The notes beneath the pieces were generated by a model. It ran no database searches. It was not told where the DNA came from and saw only the letters and a list, made by a program, of their open reading frames with translations. The translations under genes and the position numbers were made by a program. A stretch of 64,000 bases of DNA from assembly GCA_963779225.1 (NCBI GenBank), contig CAVZWW010000003.1, positions 3,472,001-3,536,000 on the forward strand, written 5' to 3'. The DNA comes from CAVPCZ01 sp963779225 (GTDB lineage Bacteria; Bacteroidota; Ignavibacteria; UBA10030; UBA6906). Positions 27,937 through 37,990 of the stretch are shown here, one piece after another (the first letter of the stretch is position 1; every line of letters starts with the position of its first letter).

Positions 27937-29313
27937 TTACACCTCCAGGGCCACATCTGTACCAGGCTGGAGCGCCGGACGTGAAGAAGGGGGGGCTTTG
28001 GGGAGTACCGTTTCGCCGAAGCGGTCCCCCGACGTTGCGAATTCCGGATACGCATACATTCCGTGCTCTCCAATGTCGAGCCCTTCATGTTCCTCCGCTT
28101 CAGACACACGCACACCTATCGTGATCTTGAGGATATTCCAGACGATGAGTGAGACGACAAACACGAATGCGCCGACAGCCGCGACGCCGATTACCTGTGA
28201 GAGCAGGAGCGACGATCCCCCTCCGAAGAACAGCCCATCCCCCGTCGTATTAGGCATGAACCGCCCCTCGGCGAACAGTCCGACAGCGATCGTACCGAAG
28301 ACACCGTTGACCAGGTGGACCGAGAGAGCGCCGACAGGGTCGTCGATTTTTATACGATCGAACCCGATTACCGCAAACACGACGATCGCACCGGCTACCG
28401 TACCGATAATGAGTGAGCTGCCCACGCTGACGTAGGCGCAGCCTGCGGTGATGGCGACGAGACCTGCAAGGCACCCGTTAATCGTCATGCTCAAGTCAGG
28501 CTTGCCCAGGAGGAGCCACGCCACAATAGTTGAACTCAGCAGACCGGCAGCTGCGGCGCTGTTGGTCGTGACGCAGATTCTGGCGATCGCTTCGGGGTCG
28601 GCTGCCATAGTGCTCCCCGGATTGAATCCGAACCATCCGAGCCAGAGCACAAAAACGCCGATCGTCGCCAGGGGCATGCTGTGACCGGGGATGGGATGGA
28701 CCCTGCCGTCACGGAACTTCCCGATTCTCGGGCCGAGTACGAGCACACCGGATAGTGCCGCCCATCCTCCGACAGAGTGAACGACGGTTGATCCCGCAAA
28801 GTCCCAGAAGCCGAGCCCGGCCAGCCAGCCGCCGCCCCAGATCCAGTGACCGGACAATGGATAGATAAGCGCGACCAGCACGAATGAAAAGACAATGAAC
28901 GACAGATATTTAATCCGCTCGGCAACGGCGCCGGAAACGATGGTGGCTGCGGTCCCCGCAAACACGAGCTGGAAGAAGAACTTTGCCAGAAGCGGGACGG
29001 TCGCCCAGCTGAGTGCGCTGTACACCCCCTGATATGCGTCTCCTGTAGCGGGACTGTTGTCGGCCCCGGAGATCCCGAAGAGTCCCTGCAGCCCCAGAAA
29101 TCCGTTTCCATTCCCGTACATGAGTCCCCATCCAATTACCCAGAATGCCAGGGACGATATCGCAAAGACGATGAAATTCTTTGAGAGAATATTCACCGTA
29201 TTCTTCATGCGCGCAAAGCCCGCCTCGACCATGGAGAATCCCAGATTCATGAAGAAGACAAGCATTGCGGTAATGAGCACCCAGAGTGTATCGAAAAGTA
29301 CTTTGTTGTCCAT
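27937..29313 (-). CDS. amt: Ammonium transporter, Amt/Mep/Rh family
   Basis: 458 residues with eleven expected membrane segments. The Amt signature is present around FAGSTVVHSVGGWAALSGVL, with the pore His in that stretch and the second His in SVHLVNGVFGTIAVGLF. Twin N-terminal helices contain DTLWVLITAMLVFFMNLGF, the usual Amt opening. It is the third gene after glnK and a porin, all on the minus strand, so its activity is probably controlled by the GlnK protein encoded upstream. Confidence 0.95.
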   Translation of the reverse strand: MDNKVLFDTLWVLITAMLVFFMNLGFSMVEAGFARMKNTVNILSKNFIVFAISSLAFWVIGWGLMYGNGNGFLGLQGLFGISGADNSPATGDAYQGVYSALSWATVPLLAKFFFQLVFAGTAATIVSGAVAERIKYLSFIVFSFVLVALIYPLSGHWIWGGGWLAGLGFWDFAGSTVVHSVGGWAALSGVLVLGPRIGKFRDGRVHPIPGHSMPLATIGVFVLWLGWFGFNPGSTMAADPEAIARICVTTNSAAAAGLLSSTIVAWLLLGKPDLSMTINGCLAGLVAITAGCAYVSVGSSLIIGTVAGAIVVFAVIGFDRIKIDDPVGALSVHLVNGVFGTIAVGLFAEGRFMPNTTGDGLFFGGGSSLLLSQVIGVAAVGAFVFVVSLIVWNILKITIGVRVSEAEEHEGLDIGEHGMYAYPEFATSGDRFGETVLPKAPPSSRPALQPGTDVALEV

Positions 29314-29359
29314 AACCCCTTTACTCCCTGCTATTGTGATTTATAATGCGAGTCCTTGG

Positions 29360-30445
29360 TCAGAAAGCGATCACTGCTGCAAGCGCGAACGTGTCCTGAT
29401 GCCGGAGGACATCCAAGCCTATCCCGTCATCGAAGACCGGCGCTGTGGACCAGTCATGCCGGAACTCCGCCCGCAGCAACAGATGGGTGAACAGCATATG
29501 CTCAACTGTCGCCGTGACTTCACCCAGACGTTGAGCCATGCCGGTGGAGAACCCGTCCGGGTCGTCGTAGATTTCCGAACGAAGGGCCATTGCCGTTTCA
29601 TCGTTGAACCCGTACCGCGCATACAGTGCAATCCCCTTCCAGGAGGCACTGCCGGCCGGGAGGTCTTCCGTGCCGTAGTCTCCGTTGACAGCAAGGGCAA
29701 TACTCTCCGTCGGCCGGAACTGTAACGTGAGATCAAAGACATTTCGTGCACCCGCGCCGGCTGAATCCGCCTGTTCCTTGCCTCCGATCCATCCGGCTAC
29801 CACGGTGAGTCGATCCGTGGGGTTGGCCAGCAGGCTTGCACCGAGAGTCTTCGAACTGTTGTTGTCCTGTATGTTGTTCCATCCGTTGTTCAGATAGGCT
29901 GTGACAGTGAGGTTGGGGAGAACGGAATAACCGGCTCGAAGTCCGACATGATAGTAAGGGACTGCCAGGGCGAAGAGAAACGATCGGCTGTAGTTCCAGT
30001 TATCCCTCGACTCGATGACTTCATAGCCCATGTGTGTGACGAATTTCCCCACGTCGACAGTCAGACCTGAACCCAGTGGCAGAACGGCGGTGAGATATGC
30101 CTGCTGGAGATTGTTGAGAGTGCTTTGCGTTCCTCCCTGCACCAGATCGTTCACCGATCCGAAATCCGCGTCGATGCGGAACCCGACTGGGGCGGCAGTC
30201 TTCTGGAACACGATCTCCGCAAGTGCCAGATCGAACTGGTTTTCACTGACGTCGAAATTCCGGAACTTGTTGACCTGGCTGATCGGCTTTGCGAAGTTTT
30301 TGCTGAAATAGACATCCACAAATCCCGTCATCTTCACCGCTTGCGTTTCCTCATCTTCCTGAGCAAATCCGCTCAGGGGCAGCCCGATCAGAAATCCGAC
30401 CAACGGCATGAGCGCACACCTTTCTATCCTCTCCACACTGATCAT
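29360..30445 (-). CDS. Putative outer-membrane beta-barrel porin (OmpL-like, bbp2 type)
   Basis: 361 residues from the ATG at 30445, which has GGAGG a few bases upstream (an in-frame ATG at 30457 precedes it). A signal peptide (LMPLVGFLIGLPLSGFAQ) leads to strands with FVDVYFSKNF, FDLALAEIVFQK and the conserved VDVGKFVTHMGYEVIESRDN block typical of beta-barrel porin-2 proteins. It ends ALAAVIAF with a terminal Phe. It lies between glnK and amt in the same direction, which suggests a role in passage of ammonium or small nitrogen compounds across the outer membrane (inference). Confidence 0.8.
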   Translation of the reverse strand: MISVERIERCALMPLVGFLIGLPLSGFAQEDEETQAVKMTGFVDVYFSKNFAKPISQVNKFRNFDVSENQFDLALAEIVFQKTAAPVGFRIDADFGSVNDLVQGGTQSTLNNLQQAYLTAVLPLGSGLTVDVGKFVTHMGYEVIESRDNWNYSRSFLFALAVPYYHVGLRAGYSVLPNLTVTAYLNNGWNNIQDNNSSKTLGASLLANPTDRLTVVAGWIGGKEQADSAGAGARNVFDLTLQFRPTESIALAVNGDYGTEDLPAGSASWKGIALYARYGFNDETAMALRSEIYDDPDGFSTGMAQRLGEVTATVEHMLFTHLLLRAEFRHDWSTAPVFDDGIGLDVLRHQDTFALAAVIAF

Positions 30446-30493
30446 GAAACCCTCCAAAAGGTTTACGAATTCTGCTTCGTAGTTGACGGTGTG

Positions 30494-30832
30494 CTAGAGG
30501 GCACTTTCGCCGACTTCCTCGGTCCTGACGCGGATCACTTCGTCGATAGTGGAAATAAAGAGCTTTCCATCGCCGACCTCACCCGTTTTCGCCGCCTTGA
30601 TGATGCACGAAATGGCACTCTCGAGAGCGCGGTCCGGGACAACGACTTCCAGCTTCACCTTCGGCAGAAAGTCGATCTGGTATTCCGAGCCGCGATAGAC
30701 CTCTTTGTGTCCTTTCTGGCGGCCCATTCCTTTCACCTCGGTGATCGTCATGCCATGCAGTCCATGTTCCTGCAGGGCCTCACGGACTTCTTCAACGCGA
30801 TGCGGCCTGACGATGGCCTCGATTTTCTTCAT
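30494..30832 (-). CDS. glnK: Nitrogen regulatory protein P-II (GlnB/GlnK)
   Basis: 112 residues, the usual P-II length. The T-loop contains Tyr in YRGSEYQIDFLPK, the site of uridylylation in many bacteria, and the B-loop reads KTGEVGDGKLFI for ATP/2-oxoglutarate sensing. P-II proteins block Amt channels when nitrogen is ample. It is the first gene of the glnK-porin-amt set. A clear ATG with MKKIEAIVRP fits the family start. Confidence 0.95.
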   Translation of the reverse strand: MKKIEAIVRPHRVEEVREALQEHGLHGMTITEVKGMGRQKGHKEVYRGSEYQIDFLPKVKLEVVVPDRALESAISCIIKAAKTGEVGDGKLFISTIDEVIRVRTEEVGESAL

Positions 30833-31195
30833 GTTTTCTCCCTGGTGAATGAGTGTGAATTGAAAGGAACCTCCACCTGTGCGCCCTGTTTGCGGGTCCA
30901 GGCGGTTTGTCCGGATATTACTAATTTAGGTTCGGGCGTCATGTTAGATTACTTTCTAAGGTCCATAGATGTTTTGGCCTAACTAATGTAGCGTCCGGAG
31001 GACCTCTTGTCAAGCAAAATCTTTTCGCACACCAATTTCTGGCGAAAGAGGGCGATTTTGACCTTGTTTTTGGGGCGAATGGGGATGAGAGCAGAAGAGG
31101 AAGAAGTAAGGGAAAGCTACATTACTGCGGAGACAAGGACCTTCTGAGCATCCAGATCTTCAACTGGAGTGTAATTCCGGGTTCATACCAGGCAC
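30833..31195. other. Intergenic region upstream of glnK and downstream of holA
   Basis: About 360 bases. It should contain the glnK promoter and the end of the holA transcript. I looked for a sigma-54 -24/-12 element and did not find a good one. No RNA gene is seen. Confidence 0.45.
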
Positions 31196-32248
31196 TTATT
31201 CAGCGACGTATTCAGTCGCCCTTGCAGACTGCGGATCCTGCATGATCTGCACAAGCATCCCGAACAACACATCCCGGTCTTCTGCCAGGGTGGTACTTTT
31301 CGTTTGCAGGTCGGCCTCTGCCAGGAGGCAGAAAGCATGTTCGACACGTTCGGAGGAGTAGCGGCGGGCGGCGTCCATGTAGGATTGCAGCACCCTCGGG
31401 CTGAACCGCATCTTCGACATCAGCTCACCACGGTTAGGAGGGCCGGACGCACGGAGGTAGTGATGCAGTTTCCAGATATTGGCAAAGTAGATCGTCAGCA
31501 TGGACATCAAGAGAACGACCGGATAGCGGTCCCTGAGCATGTGTTCCATGATCTTCAGGGCTCGGGGCAGATTCCCCTGCCCTATCGCATTCTGCAATTC
31601 GAAGATGGTGAACTCGCGGGAAAATCCCACCAGGTCGGCGACATGCTGCGCGGTTACCTGATTGCCTTTCCCCACAAAGGTCAGGAGTTTTTCGATTTCG
31701 TTGTCGATTTCACGAAGAGAGGATCCGACGTAGGCGGCAAGAAGGTCTGCTCCTTCCTCGTCAATCGTTCCTCCGCGGGCGTGAACGCGGTCACCAATCC
31801 ACCCTGGCAGCAGCTCCTCACCAATCGGGGCGAAGTCAAATGCTGCTCCCCGGCCATGGAGTCCTGCGAACGGCTTTTTGCGCAGATCGGCCTTGCGGGC
31901 GATCAGTATGAGGACGGTAGACTCGGAGGGGCGATCGACGTATGATTGAAGCAGTTCCAGGTCGCGCGCTGACAGGCGTTCCACATTACGGGCAACCACC
32001 GCACGTCTGTCGCCCATCATCGGCATCGAAGACGCGCGGGCCACGATGTCCCGCGCGTCCACGTCTGCACAATCCACCACTTCCAGATTGAAATCCCGAT
32101 GTTCGGCCGGCACGGCGGCATCCAGGATTTCCCCGGAACCTTTCTCCAGCAAAAAATCTTCCTCGCCCTGCAGCAGATAGACCGGAAGAAGCTGCTTCTT
32201 CCCGAGCGAAGCGTGGAGTTCTTTGTACGACGGGCCGGCCTTGGCCAT
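31196..32248 (-). CDS. holA: DNA polymerase III, delta subunit
   Basis: 350 residues from the ATG at 32248 (MAKAGPSYKEL); a longer in-frame opening exists but overlaps the cyclophilin gene. HolA loads the sliding clamp as part of the clamp loader. The family pattern is visible: LLPVYLLQGEEDFLLEKG, a central YVDRPSESTVLILIARKAD segment, and C-terminal KIMEHMLRDRYPVVLLMSML and RVEHAFCLLAEADLQTKS. The start codon overlaps the cyclophilin stop by one base (TAATG). Confidence 0.92.
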   Translation of the reverse strand: MAKAGPSYKELHASLGKKQLLPVYLLQGEEDFLLEKGSGEILDAAVPAEHRDFNLEVVDCADVDARDIVARASSMPMMGDRRAVVARNVERLSARDLELLQSYVDRPSESTVLILIARKADLRKKPFAGLHGRGAAFDFAPIGEELLPGWIGDRVHARGGTIDEEGADLLAAYVGSSLREIDNEIEKLLTFVGKGNQVTAQHVADLVGFSREFTIFELQNAIGQGNLPRALKIMEHMLRDRYPVVLLMSMLTIYFANIWKLHHYLRASGPPNRGELMSKMRFSPRVLQSYMDAARRYSSERVEHAFCLLAEADLQTKSTTLAEDRDVLFGMLVQIMQDPQSARATEYVAE

Positions 32249-32895
32249 TACTTCTTCTCGGGTGCCTTTTCGGTTGCGGCGCCTTCCCACGGCTCACGGC
32301 GGATCGTGACTTTCTTCATCACGACATCCACCTTGGGTTTTCCGTCGGTTGCGCCCATCTGCGGATCGATTTCCACTTCGCCGATCTTGTCCACGACATC
32401 GATGCCTTTGATGACCTTGCCGAAAATCGTGTAGTTCTTCGGCATGCGCATGTTGTCGCGCAGCATGATGAAGAACTGGCTGGTATTCGTGTTCGGTCCG
32501 CGGTTGGCCATGGCCAGCACGCCCTTCAGGTAGCCCGCCTTATAGGAAGGGGCGGCCGAATTCAGTTCGTCTTCAAATTCCTTGCCGTAGATGCTCTTGC
32601 CGCCCGTACCGGTTCCGGTCGGGTCGCCTCCCTGAATCACAAACCCCTTGGACACCCGATGAAAGATGATGCCGTTGAAATACTTCTTTTCCGCAAGTTT
32701 GACGAAGTTGTCGACCGTCTTCGGCGCATCATCGCGGTACAATTCGGCTTCGATCGTGCCAAGCGATGTTTCGATCACAGCGATCTCTAACTGCTTTGCA
32801 GGCGCTTTCTCTTTTTGCGCTTCCGCTTCCCCACCGGCCATAACCATTCCCAGTGCCATCATTGCCACCATTGTTGTTAAGGATGATTTGTACAT
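32248..32895 (-). CDS. Peptidyl-prolyl cis-trans isomerase, cyclophilin type
   Basis: 215 residues from the ATG at 32895 (MYKSSLTT), which has GGAGG about 6 bases upstream. A signal peptide (MVAMMALGMVMAGGEAEAQ) implies periplasmic folding work. Cyclophilin motifs are complete: FHRVSKGFVIQGGDPTGTGTG, GVLAMANRGPNTNTSQFFI and NYTIFGKVIKGIDVVDKI. It lies between the OMP gene and holA and overlaps holA by one base. Confidence 0.93.
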   Translation of the reverse strand: MYKSSLTTMVAMMALGMVMAGGEAEAQKEKAPAKQLEIAVIETSLGTIEAELYRDDAPKTVDNFVKLAEKKYFNGIIFHRVSKGFVIQGGDPTGTGTGGKSIYGKEFEDELNSAAPSYKAGYLKGVLAMANRGPNTNTSQFFIMLRDNMRMPKNYTIFGKVIKGIDVVDKIGEVEIDPQMGATDGKPKVDVVMKKVTIRREPWEGAATEKAPEKK

Positions 32896-32928
32896 GCCAC
32901 TCCTCCGTTGATTAATAGTTGAAAACAT

Positions 32929-33609
32929 TTACAGCAAAAAAGTCATACCGATGCGCACACCGGCGCTGAAGGACTCCATCGTCACGGGCGCGCCCTCGGC
33001 GTTCACCCCGGGTGATTTTCCGGCGGCATTCCTCACATCGCCTATGAACTCCCACCGCAGATTTCCGGCAAGATGCACGAATACGCGTTCCCCGAGGGCG
33101 GAATTCCCGGTCAGCGCAACCACGATTCCCGGACCGGACCCCGTATACGGCTCGTCGATCGTACCGTACTTTATCGCCAGCGTCCCGAAGTGGTATCCGA
33201 TTCCCGCACCCACACCGAGGTCATAGAATGGTTCATTGACGAACAGATAGTGCGCGAGCAGCGTGGGCATGTGCACGGTCATCGTGAAATCGCCCGGCCC
33301 GTAGCCCGACTCGATGTTGTACGAATTCAGCATGTACGCATATTCGGCGGTAACAGTCCACTCGTCAGACAGCCGCATGCGAAAGGAACCAAAGAAATCC
33401 GCCCCCGCGTGAAACTGATCGACCCGCTGCGCGGGTTTGAATGCACCGTTGATCATATCCACAACATCGCCGGGGCTGATGTAGTTCACACCCATCCCGG
33501 CTGAAATCGCAAAACGCGGCGCCTCGGACGGCGTTTCCTGGGCCAGGACGGCGGAAGAGAACACCGGCAGAACGGTCATCAAACCCGAAACGAGAACGCG
33601 TCCGATCAC
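32929..33609 (-). CDS. Outer-membrane beta-barrel protein, small
   Basis: 226 residues with a signal peptide (VSGLMTVLPVFSSAVLAQ) and about eight amphipathic strands (for example WTVTAEYAYMLNSY, YDLGVGAGIGYHFGTLAIKY), ending GVRIGMTFLL. It resembles the OmpA/OmpW-size barrel family, with no specific function recognised. It overlaps the flippase-like gene by 4 bases and precedes the cyclophilin gene by 33. Confidence 0.7.
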   Translation of the reverse strand: MIGRVLVSGLMTVLPVFSSAVLAQETPSEAPRFAISAGMGVNYISPGDVVDMINGAFKPAQRVDQFHAGADFFGSFRMRLSDEWTVTAEYAYMLNSYNIESGYGPGDFTMTVHMPTLLAHYLFVNEPFYDLGVGAGIGYHFGTLAIKYGTIDEPYTGSGPGIVVALTGNSALGERVFVHLAGNLRWEFIGDVRNAAGKSPGVNAEGAPVTMESFSAGVRIGMTFLL

Positions 33610-34652
33610 GATGCCGCCTTGTCGTTGTCCCTCACAGCCTCGCCAATCCGGATCTGATCGTGCAGGAAGTAGTACAGCCCGATCAACGTCACGCCGATGA
33701 ATCCGACCGCATGGGTAACCGTTGCATAACTCAGTGCGGTTGTCGCGTCAACAGCAAACAACCGGGTGAGGCTCTGAGACGTAAAAGCATGGTACGTTCC
33801 GGTCCCTCCCGGTGTGGGAAGGGCCACTCCAATGCTCGATATGGCGAGTACCACCAGCGCCCCGCTGAAGCCAACCTGATCCTGAAGGCCGAATGCGAAA
33901 AAGGCTGCATACGTCATCAGGACATATAGTCCCCAGATGAACACGCTGAGGACAAAAATGATGACGAAGCGCCCGGGGTGTTTTAGGAAAAGGAAACCGT
34001 CCAGGAATGCATGGACCCACCCATCAAGCTTGGCATCGATCCGTGCCGGCAGAACCTTTCGGAAGATTCCCAGGGCTTTGTCCGTCCAGTCGCGCCGCAT
34101 CATCAGCATGATCAGGAATCCCAGCACAACCGCCGTGGCCGCGCTAATGATGAGTCCGGCCTCCTCGAGCCACGGAAAAGATTCCTTGAGCGGCCCCTGG
34201 TATACGAGAGGGATCAGCACCACAAGCACCAGAAATGATACCGTATCGATGATGCGTTCGACGACGATCGTACCGAATGCCGCGCTCTTGGGGATATCCT
34301 CAGCCTTTGCCAGAGCGTACGGGCGGGCGATCTCTCCCGCACGCGGGATGATGTTGTTCATCATATAGCCCACCATCACACCCGAAAACAAATTGCGCAT
34401 CGAGATTCCCACCTTCACGGGCTCGAGCATATACCGCCACCTCCACGCGCGAAGGTAGTGGCTCAACATCAGGCAGGAGAAATACGGGATCATCCACCAG
34501 TAGTTGGCTTCTCGTATGGAAACAAGGAGCTTGTGGAAGTCGGTGCCGCGAAATGCCAGGTAGAGAAAAAGCACCGTGATGACGGCGCTTATGCCGTACC
34601 GTATCAGGGGACGGGTCCAGGTGCGGGCCGGTGTGGATGGTGTGGCGGTCAA
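33606..34652 (-). CDS. Lysylphosphatidylglycerol synthase/flippase-like membrane protein (UPF0104)
   Basis: 348 residues with about eight membrane helices. The family motifs are seen in LSHYLRAWRWRYMLEPV, the NNIIPRAGEIARPYALAK block and PTPGGTGTYHAFTSQSL. In this family the membrane domain without the synthase part is linked to lipid or glycolipid translocation. It lies 8 bases after lolA on the same strand and overlaps the OMP gene by 4, within an envelope-biogenesis cluster. The transported substrate is unknown. Confidence 0.88.
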   Translation of the reverse strand: MTATPSTPARTWTRPLIRYGISAVITVLFLYLAFRGTDFHKLLVSIREANYWWMIPYFSCLMLSHYLRAWRWRYMLEPVKVGISMRNLFSGVMVGYMMNNIIPRAGEIARPYALAKAEDIPKSAAFGTIVVERIIDTVSFLVLVVLIPLVYQGPLKESFPWLEEAGLIISAATAVVLGFLIMLMMRRDWTDKALGIFRKVLPARIDAKLDGWVHAFLDGFLFLKHPGRFVIIFVLSVFIWGLYVLMTYAAFFAFGLQDQVGFSGALVVLAISSIGVALPTPGGTGTYHAFTSQSLTRLFAVDATTALSYATVTHAVGFIGVTLIGLYYFLHDQIRIGEAVRDNDKAAS

Positions 34653-34660
34653 TGGATTTC

Positions 34661-35299
34661 CTATCGAAGGTCGACGACTTCGACGCCGTCCGGAGGCTGA
34701 AAACTGAAGCGGGTATCGGGAACGCCCGTGTTGGTCTTGATGGAGTTGACGATGTACGTTGTCTCCTTGCCGTGGAGATCCACAATTTCCACTTTGCGGG
34801 TCAACCAGTCGCTTTCGTTCACCCAGAGTTTCATGGATTTGATGGCCATGGAGGGGTTCTGGGGAACCATTTTCAGGACGGTGGCATCCGCGCGGCCGAT
34901 CTTTTCATGTCCCACAATGGAAGGGGAAAAATCCTCCGGCGCCGCGGTCAGGATGCGCTCGGGAGAGATGGAGCGCTCGTTCATTTTGAACCGGTCAATC
35001 AGCACCTGATTGTTGGACACGGAATAGGACCAGACCGTCTCGCCATCCGTCACGACGGTTTGCCCTTCGAATTCAACCCGGTACTTGTTTTCCTTTTTGA
35101 AGAAGAGTGTACCGGACACTTCCTGTTCGATGCGTGCAAGGGAGAACTTCACCTTCTGCGTGAACCGCACCTCGGCATCTTCGATACGGTCATACGACTT
35201 CCGGACGTGTTCAAGCACGTCCTCTGCGCTGTCGGCGGCCGACAGTCTGCCCGCGGCAAGCACCACCGCGAACATGACAGGCACAAACCGGACCTTCAT
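34661..35299 (-). CDS. lolA: Outer-membrane lipoprotein carrier protein
   Basis: 212 residues from the ATG at 35299 (MKVRFVPVMFA), which begins a signal peptide cleaved near SAAD. LolA carries lipoproteins across the periplasm. The pattern AEDVLEHVRKSYDRIEDAEV, VSGTLFFKKENKYRVEFEG and a final DTRFSFQPPDGVEVVDLR is typical. It lies about 200 bases downstream of ftsK on the same strand and just before the flippase-like gene. Confidence 0.9.
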   Translation of the reverse strand: MKVRFVPVMFAVVLAAGRLSAADSAEDVLEHVRKSYDRIEDAEVRFTQKVKFSLARIEQEVSGTLFFKKENKYRVEFEGQTVVTDGETVWSYSVSNNQVLIDRFKMNERSISPERILTAAPEDFSPSIVGHEKIGRADATVLKMVPQNPSMAIKSMKLWVNESDWLTRKVEIVDLHGKETTYIVNSIKTNTGVPDTRFSFQPPDGVEVVDLR

Positions 35300-35499
35300 G
35301 CGGCACCTCTTCGTTTGCGTTTGCTGCACTCCTCAGCCTTCGAGGAGCTTGATGACGCAATCAACACCCTGCCAATCACCGGGGTCTCGCGCATACGGCC
35401 GGCGGATTCCCTGCAGCCTCCGTCGGGTGACTCTTTTCAGCAAGGCCATCAACGGTTGCAGCCTACCTGCCCCACATCCAAGGATGTACGGTCACGTTT

Positions 35500-37990
35500 C
35501 TACAGGTAAGCATTAAGCTCTTCTTCCGATCCCACCAGCACTTCGCGGGCCTTGCTGCCGTCCGCCGGGCCGACGATACCCGAGGCTTCAAGTTCGTCCA
35601 CCAGCCGCGCCGCGCGTGAGTACCCCACCTTCAACCTCCGCTGCAGCAGGGATACCGATCCCTGCTGATAGCGCACGATAACACGTGCTGCATCTTCGAA
35701 CAGTTCGTCCCGATCATCCCCTCCCCCGCCTTCTCCGGAACGTTTCTTCTCGACCACCGAGGGCATCTTGAACGGTTGTGCATAACCCTGCTGGGCGGAG
35801 ATATGTTCCATCAGGGCATCAATTTCGTCGGGAGAGATGTACGCGTTCTGCAGGCGCATAGGTTTCGGACTCCCGCTCGCAAGGTAGAGCATATCGCCGT
35901 TGCCCAGGAGTTGTTCTGCGCCGTTGGCATCCAGAATCGTGCGTGAATCGGTCTTTGAAGCCACCTGATAGGCAATGCGCGCCGGAAAGTTCGCTTTGAT
36001 GACGCCTGTGATAACGTCCACGGACGGCCGTTGTGTCGCCACGATAAGATGCATCCCCACCGCCCGTGCCATTTGTGCCAGGCGTGCGATCGGCTCTTCC
36101 ACCTCGCGCGCCGCGGTGATCATCAGGTCGGCCAGCTCGTCAATGATCACCACGAGGAACGGCATCGTCGCGTGCGTGACCTCCTCGGTATTCTTGAGCT
36201 TGCCCGCGGCGAGCCTCTCGTTGTACTCCTGAATATTTCTGACACCCGCTTTGGAAAGGAGATTGTACCGCCGTTCCATTTCCAGCTCGGCACCCTTCAG
36301 CGCCAGCACGGCATTGCCGGGGGTCGTCACGATTTCTTCGTTGATATCAGGAGACACCGCCAGGAAGTGACTCTTGAGCTTCGCATACTGCGAAAGTTCA
36401 ATCTTCTTCGGGTCGATGATCAACAGCTTCAACATCGACGGGTGCATATGGTAAAGCAGGCTCGCCAGCATGGTGTTGATCCCGACGCTCTTGCCCGAAC
36501 CGGTCGAGCCTGCCATCAAGACGTGCGGCATCCGGGAGAGGTCGTCCACAAACACCTCGCCGGCGATCGTCTTGCCCATCGCGAGCGGGAGATTTGCCTT
36601 TGCATCGCGGAACACGCTGGAATTGAGGACGCTCCGGATCGTAACCAGCGAAGCGTGGGCATTCGGGAATTTCAACGCCGACCGCGGATTTGCCCGGAAT
36701 CGGCGCCATGATCCGGATCCCCTTTGCCGCAAGTTTCAGGGCAATATCGTTTTCGAGACTTACGATGCTGCTGATCTTTACGCCGGTCGCGGGCACCAGT
36801 TCGTACAGTGTCACCACCGGGCCGGGCGTAACGCTCACGCTTTCCAGTTCGACGTCGAACTGCAGAAGGGTTTCGCGCAGCAATTCCGCGTTGGCCTGAA
36901 GTTCCGCCTCGTCGATTTTCTCCTTTCCCGGTTTCGGTGCCGAGAGCAAATCGATGGACGGGAATACATAGTCGATCTCTTCCACGGCCGACCCTGCCGC
37001 TTTCACTGCCGGTTCCGTCCCGGGGGTCTCTCCGGAACCCCCTGCATCGTCCTCCGCGTCGTCTTTCGCCGTGCCGAAGTTCAGCACAAGGGGCTTGGAG
37101 CCGGCTATTTCATTTACCGGAGGAGCAACGGGTTCTTCACTCTCCGCCCGCGTGATTCGCACCGGCGCTTTTGCCTGCCGGACAGGAGTTATAGGTTGAA
37201 CACCCCTCAGATCTCCGCGATCTCCAGCGTCTTCCGCTTTGCCCTCTGCAGCAGCCTCGGCAGCCAGTTCCGCTTCGGCCCTGCGCCGCTCGCGGGCTTC
37301 CTGCCAGGCATCCCGTCTCCGTCCTGCCCAATCCAGTAACTTCAGCCAGCCGCTCCGCAGCCGCTCGACCATCTGATGCACGTCCAGGTCCGCTCCCACC
37401 ATGGCGGCAACGAACATGCCGCACACCAGGATTACCGAACCTCCCGCGCGGCCAAGCAGTTGCGCAAGAACATTCGAGGTAAACTCACCGATCATTCCGC
37501 TCCACTCAACACCCGTAGCGCCGTCCGGGAAGATCCGCCGGATCATACCGAATGAGGCGGAGATCAGAAATGCCCAGATGATGGAATAGTTGGTGATGAT
37601 AATCGCCCGGCGGAAGTCGCTCCGCCGCAAAATAGTCCAGCCCCAGAGCAGCAGCAGAACCGGAAAGGCGTAGATGGAGTAGCCGACCGTTCCACGGATA
37701 AGAAAATCGGAGACGATCACGCCGACGAGGCCGAGACCATTGTGTGTTGTATCCAGGAGGCGCTTGGCCTCCTGATCCCCGGTGAGAACACCCCACAGAT
37801 GGGAAAGGCGGACCCCCCCCGCTGTCGCCTCGTCCCCCGCGGTGTACGTTGCCAGCGCGATGAGTATCAGCACCGCGCTGGCAATCAGAAGAATTGCGAG
37901 GATGGCGGGCTGGCGATTGCTCCGTGGCCTCGAGGGCTCCCGTTTTGCGGGAGCAGCCGCTGTGTTCCGCAGGCGACCTGGTTGAGCCAT
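35500..37990 (-). CDS. ftsK: DNA translocase FtsK/SpoIIIE, interrupted by one frameshift
   Basis: About 829 residues after repair. FtsK pumps chromosome dimers at the division septum. Four N-terminal membrane helices (residues about 25-190) precede a charged linker, then the alpha/beta motor with GIRIMAPIPGKSAVGVEIP, the Walker A site GSTGSGKSVGI and LIIDPKKIEL, and a C-terminal gamma winged helix (SVSLLQRRLKVGYSRAARLV). The frame shifts by one extra base at about 36664-36667 in a CCC/G run, just after VEIP. Because FtsK is usually essential, a sequencing error is likely. Its start overlaps the comB stop by one base. Confidence 0.9.

Noticed and set aside
30833..30960. Possible sigma-54 promoter upstream of glnK
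   Set aside because: I looked for the GG-N10-GC element and found no good match, so no promoter is called.
34631..35509. 292-codon plus-strand frame opposite lolA
   Set aside because: Antisense shadow of lolA; lolA has signal peptide and family motifs.
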